This document shows positions 1-5,790 of a stretch of 7,731 bases of DNA, one piece after another (the stretch's first letter is position 1; the number at the start of each line of letters is the position of its first letter). The notes under the pieces were generated by a model. It saw nothing but the letters and a program-made list of their open reading frames with translations. It was not told the origin of the DNA and did no database searches. Position numbers and translations under genes: made by a program. Origin of the DNA: an uncultured Aliterella sp. Lineage in GTDB: Bacteria; Cyanobacteriota; Cyanobacteriia; Cyanobacteriales; Chroococcidiopsidaceae. The stretch covers positions 1 to 7,731 of the forward strand of contig CAJQOK010000136.1 of assembly GCA_905479905.1 (NCBI GenBank), written 5' to 3'.

Positions 1-2
1 CT

Positions 3-104
3 GGCCCTAAAGTTATTCGTTTTGTGCCACCATTGATTGTTTCTGAGTCAGAAGTCAACACGGCTTTACAGGCTGTAGAACGGGCGATGAAAGTTTTGGT
101 TTAG
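3..104 (+). CDS. argD: C-terminal end of acetylornithine aminotransferase (partial)
   Basis: Only the last 33 codons and the TAG stop are in the window; the start lies upstream. The tail begins GPKVIRFVPPLIVSE and continues to AVERAMKVLV. The pattern 'VIRFVPPLIVSE-EV--AL' is the closing strand and helix of class III, PLP-dependent aminotransferases and fits the cyanobacterial ArgD type. ArgD exchanges an amino group between glutamate and N-acetylglutamate semialdehyde in cytoplasmic arginine synthesis. The catalytic lysine and PLP-binding residues are outside the window, so a related class III enzyme such as ornithine aminotransferase cannot be ruled out. An intrinsic terminator follows about 40 nt after the stop, so this gene is probably the end of its transcription unit. 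Confidence 0.7.
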   Translation, partial: GPKVIRFVPPLIVSESEVNTALQAVERAMKVLV

Positions 105-107
105 TGG

Positions 108-115
108 GCGATCGC
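108..115. repeat. HIP1 octamer GCGATCGC (first of five in the window)
   Basis: The exact palindrome GCGATCGC lies just after the aminotransferase stop. Four more exact copies are at 3357-3364 and 3846-3853 (both in the yvcK gene), and at 6264-6271 and 7018-7025 (both in the dihydroorotase gene). Chance would give about 0.1 copy in DNA of this length. This density is the known HIP1 signature of many cyanobacterial genomes and is the strongest single taxonomic hint here. Confidence 0.9.
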
Positions 116-145
116 GCTTGATTGTTTCTCAAAATTTCCGAAAAA

Positions 146-187
146 TAGTTAAGAAGAAATTATCGCCTTCTTAATTATTTTTTTTGT
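146..187 (+). terminator. Intrinsic terminator after argD
   Basis: TAGTTAAGAAG (146-156) can pair with CTTCTTAATTA (167-177), giving 11 bp with one G-U pair and a 10-nt loop. A run of eight T follows at 178-185. The stem is AT-rich, but the order of stem, loop and U-tract on the plus strand is right for Rho-independent termination of the upstream aminotransferase gene. It also separates that gene from the phosphatase gene. Confidence 0.75.
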
Positions 188-360
188 GTTGTCAAAAGTT
201 TACAAATAGAGCCTAAGTGCAAATCTTTGATAAATTTATTAGCTTTTTAGTTTTTGTTTTCTGCAACAGTTAAAAAATAGCATAGAATCTTATCAATAAT
301 ACTTAGATAAATTAACAAATTACTCTAGGATAGTTATTTTCCATAAATGTACTTTCTCAT
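188..360 (+). other. AT-rich leader of the pseudokinase-phosphatase gene, no clear promoter
   Basis: This stretch contains no coding sequence. TAGAAT at 283-288 resembles a -10 box, 73 bp before the ATG, but no good -35 element stands at the right distance. No Shine-Dalgarno sequence precedes the ATG at 361; the nearest AGGA (327-330) is about 30 nt away. A stop codon in the gene's frame at 331-333, with no start codon between it and 361, fixes 361 as the first possible ATG. Confidence 0.35.
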
Positions 361-1686
361 ATGTCCTGTCTAATTGTTAAAGAGGATACCTGTTTTCAAC
401 TAAGTAACTTTCATATCGTCGTCCAATTACATTTAGGTAAATTTGCTGATGTAGATTATTACCAAGTCACCATTCAAGAAGTCGGAACCAATCCCCAGAA
501 ACTAGGTTTACTACGTATTGGCGATGTAAATGGCGGACTTAGCTACGAATTGCAGTTGCGCCACTTACTTAAAGAAAACAGTGCTATAGCTGAACTTCTT
601 GCTTTTGGCATAGAAGAAGTAGAAGTATTTTCAAACATTGCTAGAGAGGAGGATTTAGAAGAAAGCTTTAATTACCCAAACTTAGATACAAAGTTAATTA
701 AACAAACTGACTTTGTACTTGAAAATCATCTAACAAAGAGTAACTCTACCAACAAATTAGCCCTTAATCAAGTAATCAGTAATGACAACGTTGTCCCAAA
801 CACTGAAAGCTACTTTGATGATGATTGGGAAGAAACCGAAGACTATAACTATTTAGAAGATGATTCCGCAGAACTTCCCGATATCTCACCCAATTCAAAA
901 CTAATTGTACTAAGTTATCTGCCGACAAAAGGACAAACTTTAGATAGTTGGTTGCAGAAAAAACACAGCTACGAATTAGCTTTAGAAGTAACTAATCAAG
1001 TTTGCCAATTATTTCAGCAAGCTTATCAGCAAGACTGGTGCTTTTTTCAAGTAATCCCTCAATTTGTTCAAGTTGATTCGACAATCAAATTTTTTGATTT
1101 AACTAATGTTCGTCTTGTCGGCGAAAAAGTTGTATCTGTTAGAGCAACTGGGTATTGCGCTCCAGAAATTGCTTTGAATCGCCCAGTTAGCGAAGGAATG
1201 AGTGCTTATATTATAGGTGTTTTGCTCTACCAGGCTATTTACCAACAATTGCCCGATACCAAGGTTAGTTTTAGTTTCTTGACTATTCCACCTATACCAG
1301 GTATTTATCAAATTATTAGCCTTTGTCTTTTACCCGTTGTGGAAGAACGAATTTCTATAACTCAATTAACCAAAGCTTTAAAGGAAACTCAACAAACAGT
1401 TAGTAGTTGTAAGGTGCGGTGGGATGTAGCAAGCCGTTCTACAATTGGGCTATCTATGCAACGTCTACATAACGAAGATAGTTATGGAGTTGAGCAGTAT
1501 TCTAGCAGTTACCAAGATACAATTTTAGCAGTTTTAGCTGATGGAATGGGAGGTTTAGCCCAAGGGGAACTTGCTAGTTATTTGGCAGTAAAAACAGTAA
1601 TTGAAACACCTATTGATTGTTTTGATTATAGTGAAGACAAATGCAGCGAATGGTTAGTATCAGTAGTTAAAAGAGCAAATGAATGA
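361..1686 (+). CDS. 5' ORF of the interrupted gene: pseudokinase domain plus N-terminal half of PP2C
   Basis: This open part encodes 441 aa. LGKFADVDYYQV (25-36) resembles a kinase glycine-rich loop region. LGLLRIGD (48-55) aligns with the beta-3 strand but has Arg where the VAIK lysine would be. YELQL (62-66) fits helix C with its Glu. An insertion rich in Asp and Glu follows at about 151-172. In the C-lobe, KFFDLTN (243-249) stands at the DFG position, GYCAPEI (264-270) matches the APE motif, and AYIIGVLLYQAIY (282-294) matches the helix that usually reads DIYSLGVLLYEL. No HRD catalytic loop is visible, so kinase activity is unlikely and a sensing or scaffolding role is inferred. The PP2C part begins near 360 with RLHNEDSYGVE and LADGMGG, then stops at KRANE. 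Alone, this product lacks two of the four metal-binding aspartates. There is no signal peptide or membrane segment. Confidence 0.75.
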   Translation: MSCLIVKEDTCFQLSNFHIVVQLHLGKFADVDYYQVTIQEVGTNPQKLGLLRIGDVNGGLSYELQLRHLLKENSAIAELLAFGIEEVEVFSNIAREEDLEESFNYPNLDTKLIKQTDFVLENHLTKSNSTNKLALNQVISNDNVVPNTESYFDDDWEETEDYNYLEDDSAELPDISPNSKLIVLSYLPTKGQTLDSWLQKKHSYELALEVTNQVCQLFQQAYQQDWCFFQVIPQFVQVDSTIKFFDLTNVRLVGEKVVSVRATGYCAPEIALNRPVSEGMSAYIIGVLLYQAIYQQLPDTKVSFSFLTIPPIPGIYQIISLCLLPVVEERISITQLTKALKETQQTVSSCKVRWDVASRSTIGLSMQRLHNEDSYGVEQYSSSYQDTILAVLADGMGGLAQGELASYLAVKTVIETPIDCFDYSEDKCSEWLVSVVKRANE

Positions 1687-1698
1687 GTTAGTGAAAAT

Positions 1699-2190
1699 GT
1701 GGACAAAGGTGGTACTACTTTAAGTATCGTTTGGGCTAGTTTTCGCCAGTTAAGAATTGCTCATGTAGGAGATAGTCGCATTTATTTGATTCGTAAAAAC
1801 ATGATATGTCAACTGAGCGAAGATCATTCTTTAGTGGCTATGCTCCTTGCGAACGGTGATATTACTTATGAAGAAAGCTATAAACATAAAAAGCGAAACA
1901 TATTGACTAGGTGCATTGGTTCAAAGGATGTTTTAGATCCTAGCTACGTACAAACATTGCAATTTTTTGGTTCCGAATTATCAATACTTTTAGAACAAGA
2001 TGATATTGTGATACTTTGCTCCGATGGAGTATGGGACTTAATACCGCCAACGGAGTTAGCCGAAATTTTTGCAGGAAGTCGAAACTTAAAATTAGCTGTG
2101 AATAATAGCATTGATTTAGTATTAACAAGAGGCGCTCGTGATAATGCAACAATTGTCGCAATGAAATGTAATTTATTAAATCAATATTAA
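1699..2190 (+). CDS. 3' ORF of the interrupted gene: C-terminal half of PP2C
   Basis: This part is in the same frame as the upstream ORF, 12 nt beyond its TGA. The only usable start is GTG at 1699, with no Shine-Dalgarno sequence before it, so independent translation (163 aa) is doubtful. The sequence runs GGTTLSIVWASF, IAHVGDSRIYLIR, QLSEDHS, LTRCIGS, DIVILCSDGVWDL and RGARDNATIVA, which is the normal order of the PP2C core after the DGMGG motif. It carries the two C-terminal metal-binding aspartates but lacks the two N-terminal ones, so it cannot be an active phosphatase on its own. It is best read as the rest of the upstream gene. The codons between the TGA and the GTG (Val-Ser-Glu-Asn) also read as natural PP2C helix sequence. 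Confidence 0.65.
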   Translation: MDKGGTTLSIVWASFRQLRIAHVGDSRIYLIRKNMICQLSEDHSLVAMLLANGDITYEESYKHKKRNILTRCIGSKDVLDPSYVQTLQFFGSELSILLEQDDIVILCSDGVWDLIPPTELAEIFAGSRNLKLAVNNSIDLVLTRGARDNATIVAMKCNLLNQY

Positions 2191-2209
2191 AGTCCTGTTT
2201 TTAGTCTAT

Positions 2210-2245
2210 AAAACAAAAACTTTTCAGATTTTTATAATTGAAAAG
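2210..2245 (-). terminator. Probable terminator of ruvC
   Basis: CTTTTCA (2220-2226) and TGAAAAG (2239-2245) form a 7-bp stem with a 12-nt loop. Read on the minus strand, the stem is followed by TTTTTGTTTT (complement of 2210-2219), the layout of a Rho-independent terminator. It overlaps the last codons and stop of ruvC. No T-run follows on the plus strand, so it would not obviously stop transcription of the convergent phosphatase gene. Confidence 0.5.
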
Positions 2246-2762
2246 ATGCTGTTAACGCCACTGCTAAAGCGTCTGACGCATCATCGGGGTGCGGAATATA
2301 ATCTAACTCTAATTCTCGCGCTACAGCCGATTGTACCTCTTGCTTATCTGCATTACCCCAGCCTGTAAGTGCTTGTTTAATTTGAGCAGGTGTAAACTCA
2401 ACAAAAGGAACTTTATGTTGCGCTAATACTAACATCAGTACCCCCCTAGCCTGAGCTACCGTAATAGTATTTGCCATCCGGTAAAAAAACAACTTTTCAA
2501 CAGCGACAAGATCGGGCTTCCATTGCTCCATCAGTGTATTTAAGTCGTCGTAAATAATACAAAGTCGCTTACCCATTTCTTCTTTAGCATTAGTTTTAAT
2601 TACGCCAAAGTCTAATAGGGTTACTGACTTATTTACAACTTGAGCTATCAGATTGGAAGAATTAGATAAATCCATAACTGGAGGTTGTTTTGCTTGACAA
2701 CAAATGGTTCCAAAACCTAAAATAGCCAAACCCGGATCTAAGCCTAAAATACGTTTTTTCAT
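2232..2762 (-). CDS. ruvC: Holliday junction resolvase RuvC
   Basis: The 176-aa product begins [18 protein letters not shown], the RuvC signature. RuvC is a dimeric Mg-dependent endonuclease that cuts four-way junctions after branch migration by RuvAB during recombinational repair. The acidic active site is visible: Asp9 in GLDPG, Glu89 in AVEKLFF, and Asp161 and Asp164 in [32 protein letters not shown] (123-141) matches the conserved region before the last catalytic residues. A stretch at about 22-46 is longer than in E. coli RuvC and lies in a variable part of the fold. The ATG is supported by AAGG seven nt upstream on the minus strand, one of the better ribosome-binding sites in the window. 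The gene stands alone, convergent with the phosphatase gene and divergent from yvcK. No ruvA or ruvB is adjacent, as is common in cyanobacteria. Confidence 0.95.
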   Translation of the reverse strand: MKKRILGLDPGLAILGFGTICCQAKQPPVMDLSNSSNLIAQVVNKSVTLLDFGVIKTNAKEEMGKRLCIIYDDLNTLMEQWKPDLVAVEKLFFYRMANTITVAQARGVLMLVLAQHKVPFVEFTPAQIKQALTGWGNADKQEVQSAVARELELDYIPHPDDASDALAVALTASFQL

Positions 2763-2789
2763 CCAAAAGCCTTAAAGGTAGTGTAAAAA

Positions 2790-2814
2790 AGATGTATTTA
2801 GCATTTTTACATCT
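2790..2814. repeat. Inverted repeat in the ruvC leader
   Basis: AGATGTA (2790-2796) is the perfect reverse complement of TACATCT (2808-2814), with an 11-nt loop. An overlapping pair, GTAAAAA (2783-2789) with TTTTTAC (2804-2810), would form an alternative hairpin that excludes the first. It lies about 28 bp upstream of the ruvC start. Function is unknown. Confidence 0.5.
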
Positions 2815-2827
2815 AAAATAACTAAGT

Positions 2828-2867
2828 GAAATAATAAGACAGTTAACTGTAAAAAACTTATTATTTC
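2828..2867. repeat. 11-bp inverted repeat enclosing a 12-bp palindrome
   Basis: GAAATAATAAG (2828-2838) pairs perfectly with CTTATTATTTC (2857-2867). Inside is the perfect palindrome ACAGTTAACTGT (2839-2850), followed by six A. A palindrome nested in an inverted repeat between divergent genes could be an operator for a dimeric regulator or an RNA hairpin; the sequence alone does not decide. Confidence 0.55.
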
Positions 2868-2868
2868 C

Positions 2869-2904
2869 TAAATTAACAATTAATAACTCTAAATTGTTAA
2901 TTTA
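2869..2904. repeat. 13-bp perfect inverted repeat
   Basis: TAAATTAACAATT (2869-2881) is the perfect reverse complement of AATTGTTAATTTA (2892-2904), with a 10-nt loop. It begins two bases after the preceding inverted repeat. It is entirely A/T apart from one C and one G, so a weak hairpin. No T-run follows on either strand, so it does not look like a standard terminator. Confidence 0.55.
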
Positions 2905-2944
2905 AAAAATACTTTATGCCAAGGGAAGCACTTGGATAGTTTTA

Positions 2945-2971
2945 TTGAACCTTAATTAGATAAGATATGTG
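2945..2971 (+). promoter_or_regulatory. Weak candidate promoter for yvcK-tsaE-lysE
   Basis: TTGAAC (2945-2950) is followed after 15 bp by TATGTG (2966-2971), a loose match to sigma-70 boxes with short spacing. If real, the yvcK mRNA would have a leader of about 145 nt containing the inverted repeat at 3025-3089. No better-spaced pair is evident in this intergenic region, but the match is poor. Confidence 0.2.
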
Positions 2972-3024
2972 TTGTCATCTACAAACCGTGAGCGCAACTA
3001 AAAAGTAAACCTCAACGTCCTCAA

Positions 3025-3089
3025 AGCTAGTAAAGTGACGGACGGAAAGCAAGCCTAAATTAAGACTCAAACAGCCTTGCTTACTAGCT
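3025..3089 (+). other. Possible structured RNA leader upstream of yvcK
   Basis: AGCTAGTAA (3025-3033) pairs perfectly with TTACTAGCT (3081-3089). Inside it, AAGCAAG (3047-3053) pairs with CTTGCTT (3076-3082), sharing the TT. The two stems could stack as a 14-bp helix with a 5' bulge of about 15 nt containing GACGGACGGA. The structure ends 33 nt before the yvcK ATG. It is less AT-rich than the surrounding spacer, which suggests a folded leader or small RNA. It matches no riboswitch or small RNA that I recognise. Confidence 0.35.
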
Positions 3090-3122
3090 ATCTGGTGTAT
3101 CATCCTGTGGTCAAGTTAGCCT

Positions 3123-4514
3123 ATGTCAATCAGCTATTATTTCAAACAAGTTATAAATCTATTTAGGCAAGAGTCGCGCAATCGGACTCAGTATAGACTT
3201 AGCCAGTGGTTTAAATGGCTTTCGCCAGGATTATCGGTTAAGCGCTGGTTGCTAATAAGTGCTGGTGGTGTGGTACTCGCAGCTTTAGGTTTGGCTATAT
3301 GGGTGAAACTGACCCCAATTTTTTATGCAATTCAACTTATTCAAGACTTAGTAAGCGCGATCGCTAATTTTTTGCCCAACTATATTAGTGGCCCATTAAT
3401 CTTAATATTGGGGATACTATTAATTTTTTGGGGACAAACTCGTACACTTAGTTCAATTACCGAAGTTTTAAGACCCGAAGGTGAAGAAGAATTAATCGAC
3501 GTATTACTAAGCTACCGTCGCTTGCATCGCGGGCCAAAAATTGTCGTAATTGGCGGTGGTACAGGCTTGTCAACCTTACTTAGAGGACTGAAAACCTATA
3601 GTAACAATATTACAGCTATTGTCACCGTAGCGGACGACGGCGGCTCCTCTGGGCGATTGCGACGAGAAAATGGTGTTTTGCCACCGGGAGACATTCGCAA
3701 CTGTTTAGCGGCGCTGGCATCAGAGGAAACACTGCTAACGGAGCTATTTCAGTATCGATTTACGGCAGGAGATGGTTTAACGGGTCATAGTTTTGGTAAT
3801 CTGTTTTTGACAGCAATGAGCGATATTACCGGAGACTTGGAAAGAGCGATCGCGGCAAGTTCTGATGTATTGGCAGTAAGAGGTAAAGTATTACCTGCAA
3901 CTCTATCGGATATGCGCTTGTGGGCAGAATTAGCCGATGGGCGGATAATTGAAGGCGAGTCAAATATTACCGAAGCTGGGGGAAGTATTCTCAAAATTGG
4001 TAGTATTCCTGCAAATCCTCCCGCCTTACCCAAAGTAATCCAAGCTATTGAAGAAGCCGATTGTATTATTATTGGGCCTGGAAGCCTTTACACAAGCGTT
4101 ATCCCTAATTTATTAGTACCAGAAATAACAGAAGCGATATCTCTACGGCGCAAGGGAGGCGGTAGAGTTCCCCCGGTACCCTGTATCTATGTGTGTAATA
4201 TTATGACTCAACCTGGGGAAACTCATGGTTATACCGTTTCCGATCATATCAGGGCGATAGATAATGCTTGTGGAGAAAGTTTATTTAATGCCGTGCTAGT
4301 CCACAAACAAGATCCATCTTCCCGCAGTTTAAAACGTTATGCTCAAGAAGACTCTCATCCGGTATTTCTTGATCGTGAATTGGTTACAAAGCTAGGGCGG
4401 CGCGTTATTCTAGCAAATGTTATGGATGAAGACGAAGCAACGGGTGTAGTTAGACATAATCCTCAGCGTCTAGCAGGAGTTTTGTTGCGTTGGTACAGTC
4501 GCTCTTATGGTTAA
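3123..4514 (+). CDS. yvcK: YvcK/CofD-like protein with N-terminal membrane segments
   Basis: The 463-aa product belongs to the CofD-like YvcK family (gluconeogenesis factor), which binds UDP-sugars and is linked in Bacillus to growth on gluconeogenic carbon, cell shape and envelope synthesis. The soluble domain starts near 137: [12 protein letters not shown] (139-150) is the nucleotide-binding loop, followed by [10 protein letters not shown] (171-180), PPGDIRN (187-193), GHSFGN (221-226), [10 protein letters not shown] (317-326) and [10 protein letters not shown] (358-367), all typical. Bacillus YvcK lacks the first 135 or so residues seen here: a basic stretch, then two hydrophobic segments at about 41-63 and 86-104. 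From memory this anchor is usual in cyanobacterial homologues; location at the cytoplasmic face of the membrane is inferred. The ATG has no clear Shine-Dalgarno sequence, but the N-terminus fits the family. First gene of a tight three-gene cluster. Confidence 0.9.
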   Translation: MSISYYFKQVINLFRQESRNRTQYRLSQWFKWLSPGLSVKRWLLISAGGVVLAALGLAIWVKLTPIFYAIQLIQDLVSAIANFLPNYISGPLILILGILLIFWGQTRTLSSITEVLRPEGEEELIDVLLSYRRLHRGPKIVVIGGGTGLSTLLRGLKTYSNNITAIVTVADDGGSSGRLRRENGVLPPGDIRNCLAALASEETLLTELFQYRFTAGDGLTGHSFGNLFLTAMSDITGDLERAIAASSDVLAVRGKVLPATLSDMRLWAELADGRIIEGESNITEAGGSILKIGSIPANPPALPKVIQAIEEADCIIIGPGSLYTSVIPNLLVPEITEAISLRRKGGGRVPPVPCIYVCNIMTQPGETHGYTVSDHIRAIDNACGESLFNAVLVHKQDPSSRSLKRYAQEDSHPVFLDRELVTKLGRRVILANVMDEDEATGVVRHNPQRLAGVLLRWYSRSYG

Positions 4515-4977
4515 AGGTTCAACTCCTTTGAAAATTTTACTAGCCGATGCGGAAGCTACGCAACTATTAGGGATAAAGTTAGGACAATTTTTAAATGCTG
4601 GTAGCATACTTTTGCTAGAGGGAGATTTAGGTAGTGGTAAAACTACTTTAGTTCAAGGAATTGGTAAAGGTTTGGGGATTACCGAAGCAATTGTTAGTCC
4701 AACTTTTACCTTAATTAACGAGTACACCCAAGGACGTTTACCTCTGTATCATCTTGATTTATATCGCTTACAAACTGACGAAGTTAAGCAGTTGAATTTA
4801 GAAAGTTACTGGAATGAGTGGGAATATCCTTTAGGAATTGTTGCTATTGAATGGGCGGAGAGATTGTTAAATAAACCGCCAGCTTATTTAAAATTATGTT
4901 TAACTTATGAAAACGACCAAAGACAAGTAGAAATTTGTAATTTTGGTCTGACCCTCGAATTAAACGAATTGTTATAA
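4507..4977 (+). CDS. tsaE: tRNA t6A biosynthesis ATPase TsaE
   Basis: The 156-aa protein is of normal length for TsaE (YjeE). This P-loop ATPase works with TsaB and TsaD to attach threonylcarbamoyl to A37 of tRNAs that read ANN codons. Visible motifs are the Walker A loop GDLGSGKTT (39-47), the switch-like [10 protein letters not shown] (64-73), HLDLYRL (82-88) with the Walker B-type Asp, and IEWAERL (114-120), all characteristic. The ATG lies inside the end of yvcK and the genes overlap by 8 nt, so translational coupling is likely. No separate Shine-Dalgarno sequence is apparent. Partner genes tsaB and tsaD are not in the window. Cytoplasmic; no signal or membrane segments. Confidence 0.95.
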   Translation: MVKGSTPLKILLADAEATQLLGIKLGQFLNAGSILLLEGDLGSGKTTLVQGIGKGLGITEAIVSPTFTLINEYTQGRLPLYHLDLYRLQTDEVKQLNLESYWNEWEYPLGIVAIEWAERLLNKPPAYLKLCLTYENDQRQVEICNFGLTLELNELL

Positions 4978-4985
4978 AAATAACT

Positions 4986-5642
4986 ATGTCTTTTTATGCT
5001 CAAATACTAACTATTACGCTTATTCAGTTAGTAGCAATTATGAGTCCTGGCCCAGATTTTGCTATTATTTGTCGTAATAGTTTAATCTATTCTCGCCGTA
5101 CTGGTATTTATTCAGCTTTGGGTATCTCTTTAGGAATTTTAGTTCATGTAACTTATACGCTAGTTGGGATTGGGCTAATTATTTCTAAATCAGTTGTTCT
5201 ATTTTCAACTATTAAACTTTTAGGCGCAGCTTATTTAATTTACATTGGCTACAAATCATTAAAAGCTAAACCAATTAGAGAAAATTCAAAAGAAAAATCA
5301 AAGCATGATCTTACTAGATTACAAGCAATAAAAATCGGCTTTATAACTAATATACTTAACCCAAAAGTTACTTTATTTTTCTTCAGTTTATTCACCCAAG
5401 TTATTAGCCCAACTACACCTGCAAGCTTAAGAGTGCTTTACGGATTGCAAATGTTTGTGTTTACATTAGGCTGGTTTACCTTATTAGCAATAATCATTTC
5501 TCACCCCATTGTTAAAAATCGGTTTTTATCGATGTCTCATTACATAGAAAAAACTATGGGAGTGATTTTAATTGGATTAGGAATAAAAGTAGCTTTAGAA
5601 GATGTAGCCACTAACTTAAATTTCCTCGGGGATCCCACCTAG
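4986..5642 (+). CDS. LysE/RhtB-family amino acid exporter
   Basis: This 218-aa hydrophobic protein has about six membrane segments (roughly 6-26, 43-65, 69-92, 113-139, 150-171 and 188-204), as in the LysE/RhtB family of amino acid and metabolite exporters. Family marks are SPGPDF (20-25) near the end of the first helix, GISLGILVH (46-54), the segment AAYLIYIGYKSLKAK (81-95) and ILNPKVTLFF (123-132). Substrate cannot be assigned: family members export lysine, threonine, homoserine and other compounds. The start is 8 nt after the tsaE stop with no clear Shine-Dalgarno sequence, so co-transcription with yvcK-tsaE is likely, although no functional link is evident. The last residues, NLNFLGDPT, are encoded in the unit that is duplicated just downstream, so the present C-terminal tail may have been shaped by that repeat. 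Confidence 0.85.
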   Translation: MSFYAQILTITLIQLVAIMSPGPDFAIICRNSLIYSRRTGIYSALGISLGILVHVTYTLVGIGLIISKSVVLFSTIKLLGAAYLIYIGYKSLKAKPIRENSKEKSKHDLTRLQAIKIGFITNILNPKVTLFFFSLFTQVISPTTPASLRVLYGLQMFVFTLGWFTLLAIIISHPIVKNRFLSMSHYIEKTMGVILIGLGIKVALEDVATNLNFLGDPT

Positions 5643-5697
5643 CCCCCTTTATTAAAGGGGGGAAAATATCTCGTAATTATTAGCAAATTTTATTATT
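5577..5697 (+). repeat. Tandem duplication, copy 1 (lysE-like 3' end plus hairpin)
   Basis: This 121-bp unit covers the last codons of the transporter gene and the following GC-rich hairpin. The next 121-bp register, from 5698, repeats it. Over the first 60 nt (5577-5636 against 5698-5757) I count five mismatches, with an identical 28-nt run at 5582-5609 and 5703-5730. Homology resumes after a 10-nt length difference and continues through the sequence AAAATATC and GTAATTA. Confidence 0.85.
5643..5661. repeat. Perfect GC-capped inverted repeat after the transporter gene
   Basis: CCCCCTTTA (5643-5651) and TAAAGGGGG (5653-5661) are perfect reverse complements around one central base, beginning right after the transporter TAG. 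It resembles the CCCCCTT...AAGGGGG intergenic repeats common in filamentous cyanobacteria. Neither strand has a T-run after it, so it is not a textbook intrinsic terminator, though it may stabilise or end transcripts of the convergent genes. Confidence 0.7.
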
Positions 5698-5790
5698 TTA
5701 GAAATAAAAGTAGCTTTAGAAGATGTAGCCCGTAACTTAAGTTTCCTCGGAGATCCCCCTTAAACAAAGGGGGAAAATATCTTGTAATTA
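5698..5790 (+). repeat. Tandem duplication, copy 2, with a lysE-like tail remnant
   Basis: This second copy keeps the transporter frame: from 5707 it can be read as VALEDVARNLSFLGDPP followed by TAA (5761-5763), against VALEDVATNLNFLGDPT and TAG in copy 1. It has no start codon and is a gene-end remnant, not a gene. Compared with copy 1 it is 10 nt shorter around the hairpin, with CCCCCTT (5755-5761) pairing with AAGGGGG (5767-5773) around a 5-nt loop. The recognisable homology ends at 5790, inside the pyrC stop codon (complement of 5788-5790). Confidence 0.8.

Larger units (their letters stand above)
361..2190 (+). pseudogene. Pseudokinase-PP2C phosphatase fusion gene with one in-frame TGA
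   Basis: One reading frame runs from ATG 361 to TAA 2188-2190 (608 sense codons), broken only by TGA at 1684-1686, codon 442. Two parts can be seen. Residues about 15-345 resemble a degenerate protein kinase fold. Residues about 360-605 form a PP2C (PPM) domain. PP2C enzymes remove phosphate from Ser/Thr using two metal ions held by aspartates, and all the expected motifs are present: NED (Asp373), DGMGG (394-398), GGTTL (450-454), HVGDSR, SEDHS, the SDG Asp555 and the RDN Asp594. The TGA falls in the helix between DGMGG and GGTTL. Motif conservation on both sides in the same frame implies a recent nonsense mutation (for example TGG to TGA), a sequencing error, or readthrough. It is called a pseudogene because no full-length product is expected under standard decoding. 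Confidence 0.7.

Noticed and set aside
1099..1311. Minus-strand open frame inside the pseudokinase region
   Set aside because: It has no family motifs and lies wholly opposite a frame with clear kinase-like motifs. The same applies to antisense or out-of-frame openings at 1940-2161, 3785-4033, 6038-6295 and 7246-7443.
1684..1686. TGA as a selenocysteine codon
   Set aside because: PP2C enzymes use metal-bound water and no catalytic Cys or Sec. No convincing hairpin follows the TGA, and there is no selenium gene in view.
1699..2190. Treating the downstream phosphatase half as a separate gene with its own start
   Set aside because: It is in the same frame as the upstream ORF, starts only at a GTG without a Shine-Dalgarno sequence, and lacks the N-terminal half of the PP2C active site. 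It is listed as a feature only as part of the interrupted gene.
2919..2935. CCAAG/CTTGG inverted repeat
   Set aside because: Only 5 bp with a 7-nt loop and no T-run; not distinguishable from chance.
2916..2939. Seven-codon upstream ORF (ATG to TAG) before yvcK
   Set aside because: It has no Shine-Dalgarno sequence, is too short to judge, and one such ORF is expected by chance in a spacer this long.
2763..3122. tRNA or known structural RNA gene in the ruvC-yvcK spacer
   Set aside because: I found no T-arm GTTCRANYC pattern, no cloverleaf-sized pairing and no recognised small-RNA motif.
5643..5773. The two CCCCCTT/AAGGGGG hairpins as intrinsic terminators
   Set aside because: The stems are strong, but neither strand has a U-tract after them. 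They were recorded as repeats; a role in transcript ends stays possible.
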